Shown here one piece after another: positions 6,636 through 9,865 of a DNA stretch of 9,865 nt. The DNA is from Sphingomonadales bacterium (GTDB lineage Bacteria; Pseudomonadota; Alphaproteobacteria; Sphingomonadales; Sphingomonadaceae), in the NCBI GenBank assembly GCA_024636595.1, contig JAGXGT010000109.1, positions 1 to 9,865 of the forward strand, written 5' to 3'. Below the pieces are notes generated by a model. It did no database searches and was not told where the DNA came from. It was given only the letters and a program-made list of their open reading frames with translations. A program made the position numbers and the translations under genes. Within the stretch, counting starts at the first letter, position 1. Each line of letters starts with the position of its first letter.

Positions 6636-7631
6636 CTACCGGCGTTCGGAAACCAGAGGCCTTTTCATGAGCTGGGTGACCACAGACTGAACATCCGCCT
6701 CGCCAGCCAGCAAAGCGCAGACAGCATCGACAATCGGCATGTCGACCTGACGCGCCCTTGCGTCCTGCTGGAGGACTGGTGCGGTAGACGCCCCCTCGGC
6801 AACTGTGGTCCGGTCGGACAAAAGCGATGCCGCCGACTGGCCTTCTCCCAGGCCCCTGCCGAGTGAAAAATTGCGCGAGCTCGTCGAAGAGCAGGTGAGC
6901 ACCAGATCGCCGAGACCACACAGGCCGGACAGCGTTTCCGCTTTGGCGCCGCGGGTTTCTCCATAGCGGAGCATTTCCGCAAAGCCGCGGCCGATCAGCG
7001 ATGCTCTGGCATTTTGACCGAGACCGGCGCCGTCGACCACGCCGCAGCCGATCGCCAGGACGTTCTTGACCGCGCCACCAATTTCCGCGCCGATGATGTC
7101 GTCGGAAAAATAGGGCCGGAAACTCGGTTTCGCGATCACCGGATTGAGCTGTTCCCACAAGGCTTCATTTTCGCACGCCAAGGTCAGTGCGGTCGGCAGG
7201 CCTTGCGCGACTTCGTGCGCGAAGGTCGGTCCGGACAATATCGCCAGGGGGTTGGTCGGCCGCACTTGCTTGGCGACGTCGCTCAACAACATCTGTGTTT
7301 GCGCTTCGATGCCCTTGCAACACAGGATCAGGGCTGCGTCAGAATTAGGAAGAGCCTCGAGGCTGGCGCGCAGATGTTGGGCCGGTGTTACCAGCAGCAG
7401 CACATCGCAAGCTGCAATCATGTCCCAATCCTGGGTCGCGCGGATATTGTCGCGAAGCCTATGGCCGGACAGGAAGGACTGATTTTCCCGGTTCTGGTTG
7501 ATCTGGTCGACAACCTCGGTTTCGCGGGCCCACAGCAGAAGTTCTTCCTGTCCTTCGGACAAAACCTGGGCCAGCGCCGTGCCCCAAGCTCCCGCGCCGA
7601 TCACGCCGATTTTTGCATCCGTACGAATCAT
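6636..7631 (-). CDS. gpsA: NAD(P)H-dependent glycerol-3-phosphate dehydrogenase GpsA (331 aa)
   Basis: Cytoplasmic enzyme that reduces dihydroxyacetone phosphate to sn-glycerol 3-phosphate, the backbone for phospholipid synthesis. The N-terminal Rossmann domain opens with IGVIGAGAWGTAL (8-20), the dinucleotide-binding GxGxxG. CCKGIE (104-109) carries the conserved Lys 106, LSGPTFAHE (132-140) follows, and the C-terminal helical domain has GGAVKNVLAIGCG (185-197) with catalytic Lys 189, NARA (207-210) for substrate phosphate binding, and GLCGLGDLVLTC (236-247). Length and motif order are complete. The ATG overlaps the tsaD stop by four bases (ATGA, 7628-7631), so translation is coupled to tsaD. 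The tsaD-gpsA order is widespread in alphaproteobacteria. Confidence 0.98.
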   Translation of the reverse strand: MIRTDAKIGVIGAGAWGTALAQVLSEGQEELLLWARETEVVDQINQNRENQSFLSGHRLRDNIRATQDWDMIAACDVLLLVTPAQHLRASLEALPNSDAALILCCKGIEAQTQMLLSDVAKQVRPTNPLAILSGPTFAHEVAQGLPTALTLACENEALWEQLNPVIAKPSFRPYFSDDIIGAEIGGAVKNVLAIGCGVVDGAGLGQNARASLIGRGFAEMLRYGETRGAKAETLSGLCGLGDLVLTCSSTSSRNFSLGRGLGEGQSAASLLSDRTTVAEGASTAPVLQQDARARQVDMPIVDAVCALLAGEADVQSVVTQLMKRPLVSERR

Positions 7632-8662
7632 GCTTTCACTCCCGCACCGCGTGCTTTTTCAGCCGTCGGATCGAGCGGCCAGCGCGGGCGGGCGACAAAA
7701 TCCAGAGGATCGGTGAGACCCGCTGCGAAGCGCTCTGCGCCCGCCCAGGCGATCATCGCCGCATTATCGGTGCACAGCCACTGCGGCGGGGCGGTGAAGG
7801 CCATGTCATTTTCCGCCGCGACCTGTTCCAGCATGGCGCGAATCGGGCCATTGGCGGCGACTCCGCCAGCCACGACGAGATGCGCGCAGCTTTCCTGTTC
7901 GGCGATCGCTTTTTCCAGCCGGTCGCGCAGACAGTCCACCACCGCCTGCTGGAAGGATGCAGCGATATCTTCGGGCTTGTATGTGCCGCTTTGCTGGGCG
8001 CGCACCACGGCGCTCTTGAGTCCGGCGAAGGAAAAATGCGGCTCGGCCGATCGGATCAAGGGGCGGGGCAGGGGAACCGCCCCCGGGTCGCCCTGCTTGG
8101 CAAAGGCTTCTACCTTGGGGCCGCCCGGATAGCCGAGGCCCAGGATTTTGGCGGTCTTGTCGAACGCTTCTCCGGCGGCGTCGTCGATCGTGGTGGCCAG
8201 TCGCCGGTATTGGCCCACATTTTCGACCCGCAAAATCTGGCAGTGCCCGCCGGAGACAAGCATCAGCAAATAGGGAAAGGCCAGATCAGGATTGACCAGT
8301 CGCGGCGATAGCGCGTGGCCTTCGAGGTGATTGACGGCGATCAGCGGCTTGCCGGCAGCCATTGCCAGTGCCTTGCCGGTCACGAGGCCGACCATCACCC
8401 CGCCGATCAGGCCGGGGCCAGCGGTGGCGGCGATCGCATCGACCTCGTCGAGCGATTTGCCCGCTTCTGCAAGAGCCGCAGCAATCAACGGCGTCAGAAT
8501 TTCAGCATGGGCGCGGGCGGCAATTTCGGGAACGACGCCGCCATAAGGGGCATGTTCGGCTTCCTGGCCCGCCAGTTTATGCGACAGAATCTCGCGATCA
8601 GACGTGACTAGCGCGGCCGCTGTTTCATCGCAGCTGGATTCAATTCCCAAGATCAGGCTCAT
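7628..8662 (-). CDS. tsaD: tRNA N6-adenosine threonylcarbamoyltransferase TsaD (344 aa)
   Basis: Catalytic subunit (Kae1/YgjD family) that transfers the threonylcarbamoyl group from threonylcarbamoyl-AMP to A37 of tRNAs reading ANN codons, acting with TsaB and TsaE, neither of which is in this window. The ASKHA-type fold shows LGIESSCDETAAA (5-17), the metal-binding NHLEGH (111-116; H112 and H116), LVSGGH (135-140), DDAAGEAFDK (160-169), VAGGVAAN (264-271) and a C-terminal metal ligand D299 in CTDNAAMI. Length is normal. It is the first gene of the minus-strand unit tsaD-gpsA, possibly continuing into the flippase, and it diverges from hemC across 44 bases. The ribosome binding site is poor (A-rich stretch upstream), but no in-frame alternative fits the family N-terminus better. 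Confidence 0.98.
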   Translation of the reverse strand: MSLILGIESSCDETAAALVTSDREILSHKLAGQEAEHAPYGGVVPEIAARAHAEILTPLIAAALAEAGKSLDEVDAIAATAGPGLIGGVMVGLVTGKALAMAAGKPLIAVNHLEGHALSPRLVNPDLAFPYLLMLVSGGHCQILRVENVGQYRRLATTIDDAAGEAFDKTAKILGLGYPGGPKVEAFAKQGDPGAVPLPRPLIRSAEPHFSFAGLKSAVVRAQQSGTYKPEDIAASFQQAVVDCLRDRLEKAIAEQESCAHLVVAGGVAANGPIRAMLEQVAAENDMAFTAPPQWLCTDNAAMIAWAGAERFAAGLTDPLDFVARPRWPLDPTAEKARGAGVKA

Positions 8663-8706
8663 GACGCTTTTACTTAGGCGCTCAAGCCATTAGGACAAGC
8701 GCTATC
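8663..8706. promoter_or_regulatory. 44-base divergent spacer between tsaD and hemC
   Basis: It should contain or border the promoters for both operons. TAGGA at 8691-8695 is the only ribosome-binding-site-like match before hemC, with a long spacing of 11 bases to ATG 8707. GCGCT-type pairs at about 8678-8682 and 8699-8703 give a weak inverted repeat. I cannot assign a -35/-10 pair with confidence on either strand. Confidence 0.35.
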
Positions 8707-9660
8707 ATGAATGAAAACAGCAAAAATGAGATTCTCGCTGGCCTGGACCGGCCCTTGCGTATCGGCACGCGCCAGTCGCCGCTGGCGATGGCGCAGGCGG
8801 AAATGACCGCCAACGCGCTGTTATCGACCCATGGCTGGCGGCCCGAGCAAGTCGAACTGGTGCCAATGATCGCCAGCGGCGATAAAATTCTCGACCGTGC
8901 GCTGGCCGAGGTCGGCGGCAAGGCTTTGTGGACCAAGGAACTGGATCACGCGCTCGGCGGTGGGGAGATCGACTGTTCGGTGCACAGCATGAAGGATGTG
9001 GAAACCATCCGGCCGGAGGAGTTCATTCTGGCGGCGATGCTGGAGCGGGCCGATATCCATGACCGGCTGATCGGTGCGGAATCGATTGATGCGCTGACCG
9101 AACGCGCCATTGTTGGCACCGCCTCCCCCCGCCGCAAGGCGCAACTTCTGCGGCAACGAAGCGATCTCGATATCCGGCTGATTCGCGGCAATGTGCAGAC
9201 TCGACTGAAGAAAATTGCCGAAGGTGAGTATGACGCGACGCTGCTCGCGGCCGCAGGTCTGAACCGGCTGGATATGAATGACGTCGGCAACGAAATATCC
9301 GACGAGATCATGCTGCCAGCGCCAGCACAAGGGGCGGTCGGGATCGAGACGCGCTCTGATGACCAGCATGTGCGCCACTTGATGCGCGCGATTTCCTCAG
9401 CGAAGACCTTTCGCGCGGTTATTGCCGAGCGACTGTTTTTGAAACGACTGACCGCAGATTGCCATAGCCCGGTTGCGGCACTGGCGACGATTGACGGGGC
9501 CAAGGCTTGTCTGCGGGCCGAAATTTTATTGCCGGATGGTTCGGAATTCGTCGCGGGCATTTTGCATTTTGACATCGGCGATGTTTCCGCGCCGGCCGTA
9601 TTGGCAGACAAGCTGTTGGGCCAGGCCAGCGCAGAGCTGCAAGCCATATTTGGAAAATGA
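8707..9660 (+). CDS. hemC: Porphobilinogen deaminase (hydroxymethylbilane synthase) HemC (317 aa)
   Basis: Cytoplasmic enzyme that joins four porphobilinogens into hydroxymethylbilane, the precursor for haem and corrinoids. Visible features: LRIGTRQSPLAMAQA (17-31) at the N-terminus; KALWTKELD (72-80); SVHSMKDV (91-98) with catalytic Asp 97; TASPRRKAQLL (138-148) and RLIRGNVQTRL (157-167) with the Arg residues that bind acetate and propionate side chains; LPAPAQGAVGIE (203-214); and ADCHSPVAA (250-258), whose Cys 252 should anchor the dipyrromethane cofactor. The residues before this Cys (Thr-Ala-Asp) differ from the usual Gly-rich lead-in, but the Cys and the following Pro are kept. The start is the only ATG available after the divergent spacer. 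The stop overlaps the hemD ATG by four bases (ATGA, 9657-9660). Confidence 0.98.
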   Translation: MNENSKNEILAGLDRPLRIGTRQSPLAMAQAEMTANALLSTHGWRPEQVELVPMIASGDKILDRALAEVGGKALWTKELDHALGGGEIDCSVHSMKDVETIRPEEFILAAMLERADIHDRLIGAESIDALTERAIVGTASPRRKAQLLRQRSDLDIRLIRGNVQTRLKKIAEGEYDATLLAAAGLNRLDMNDVGNEISDEIMLPAPAQGAVGIETRSDDQHVRHLMRAISSAKTFRAVIAERLFLKRLTADCHSPVAALATIDGAKACLRAEILLPDGSEFVAGILHFDIGDVSAPAVLADKLLGQASAELQAIFGK

Positions 9661-9865
9661 TTCGGCCGCTGTTGATCCTGCGGCCACGCGACGGCGCACA
9701 ACAGACCGAACAGCGGGCCAAGGCCTTGGGGTTGCAGACCGTTGTTGACCCGCTGTTCACCGTCGAGCCGATGCAATGGTCTGCGCCGGCAGCGGAGGAT
9801 TTTGATGCCTTGCTGCTGACCAGTGCAAATGCCGTCGCCTTTGGGGGCGCGCAGCTGGACGCGTA
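9657..9865 (+). CDS. hemD: Uroporphyrinogen-III synthase HemD, N-terminal part only
   Basis: This is the enzyme that cyclises hydroxymethylbilane and inverts ring D to give uroporphyrinogen III, the step after HemC. Only 69 residues are inside the window and the frame is open at the right edge. It begins MIRPLLILRPRDGAQQTEQR, with the LRPR segment typical of the family start. LLLTSANAV (52-60) is the most conserved HemD segment in this half. The ATG overlaps the hemC TGA by four bases, giving a coupled hemC-hemD unit. The weak sequence conservation of HemD is offset here by the motif and by its place directly after hemC. Confidence 0.92.
   Translation, partial: MIRPLLILRPRDGAQQTEQRAKALGLQTVVDPLFTVEPMQWSAPAAEDFDALLLTSANAVAFGGAQLDA

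Noticed and set aside
7014..8132. Long plus-strand open frame of 372 codons opposite gpsA and tsaD
   Set aside because: It runs antisense through two complete, well-conserved genes and across their junction. Its translation is rich in Arg, Ser, Ala and Gln with no recognisable motif, as expected from a GC-rich antisense frame.
1..9865. Search for tRNA, rRNA, CRISPR arrays, insertion sequences, phage or defence genes
   Set aside because: None was seen. Coding genes fill nearly all of the window, gaps are 107 bases or less, and no repeated spacer pattern or transposase motif is visible.

Overview
This window looks like a chromosomal housekeeping stretch from an alphaproteobacterium, most likely a sphingomonad (order Sphingomonadales). 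The reasons are moderately high GC, tight gene packing with ATGA stop/start overlaps, the divergent tsaD-gpsA / hemC-hemD arrangement common in alphaproteobacteria, and the style of the hypothetical lipoprotein and EI24 proteins. I cannot fix the genus by eye.

Layout from left to right. (1) Minus strand, 1-1792: an ABC-2 type exporter, ATPase followed by permease with a 4-base overlap. The permease runs off the left edge. (2) Plus strand, 1837-2892: queG, epoxyqueuosine reductase, divergent from the ABC ATPase across 44 bases. (3) Minus strand, 2878-3928: a two-gene unit of an EI24-family membrane protein followed 4 bases later by a small lipoprotein. The lipoprotein's 3' end overlaps the end of queG by 15 bases. 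(4) Plus strand, 4036-5034: a PfkB-family adenosine kinase, divergent from the EI24 gene across 107 bases. (5) Minus strand, 5035-8662: tsaD, then gpsA (4-base overlap), then, 77 bases on, an oligosaccharide-flippase-like membrane protein that starts at TTG. Its stop codon abuts the adenosine kinase stop with no bases between. (6) Plus strand, 8707 to the right edge: hemC and the start of hemD (4-base overlap), divergent from tsaD across 44 bases.

Functionally the region mixes tRNA anticodon-loop modification (QueG for queuosine at position 34, TsaD for t6A at position 37), phospholipid precursor supply (GpsA), tetrapyrrole synthesis (HemC, HemD), adenosine salvage, and three envelope functions (ABC export, EI24 plus lipoprotein, flippase). 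No gap without a gene exceeds 107 bases. I see no tRNA, rRNA, insertion sequence, CRISPR array, phage gene or defence system. I did not find an undescribed system. The least explained items are the EI24/lipoprotein pair and the isolated flippase.
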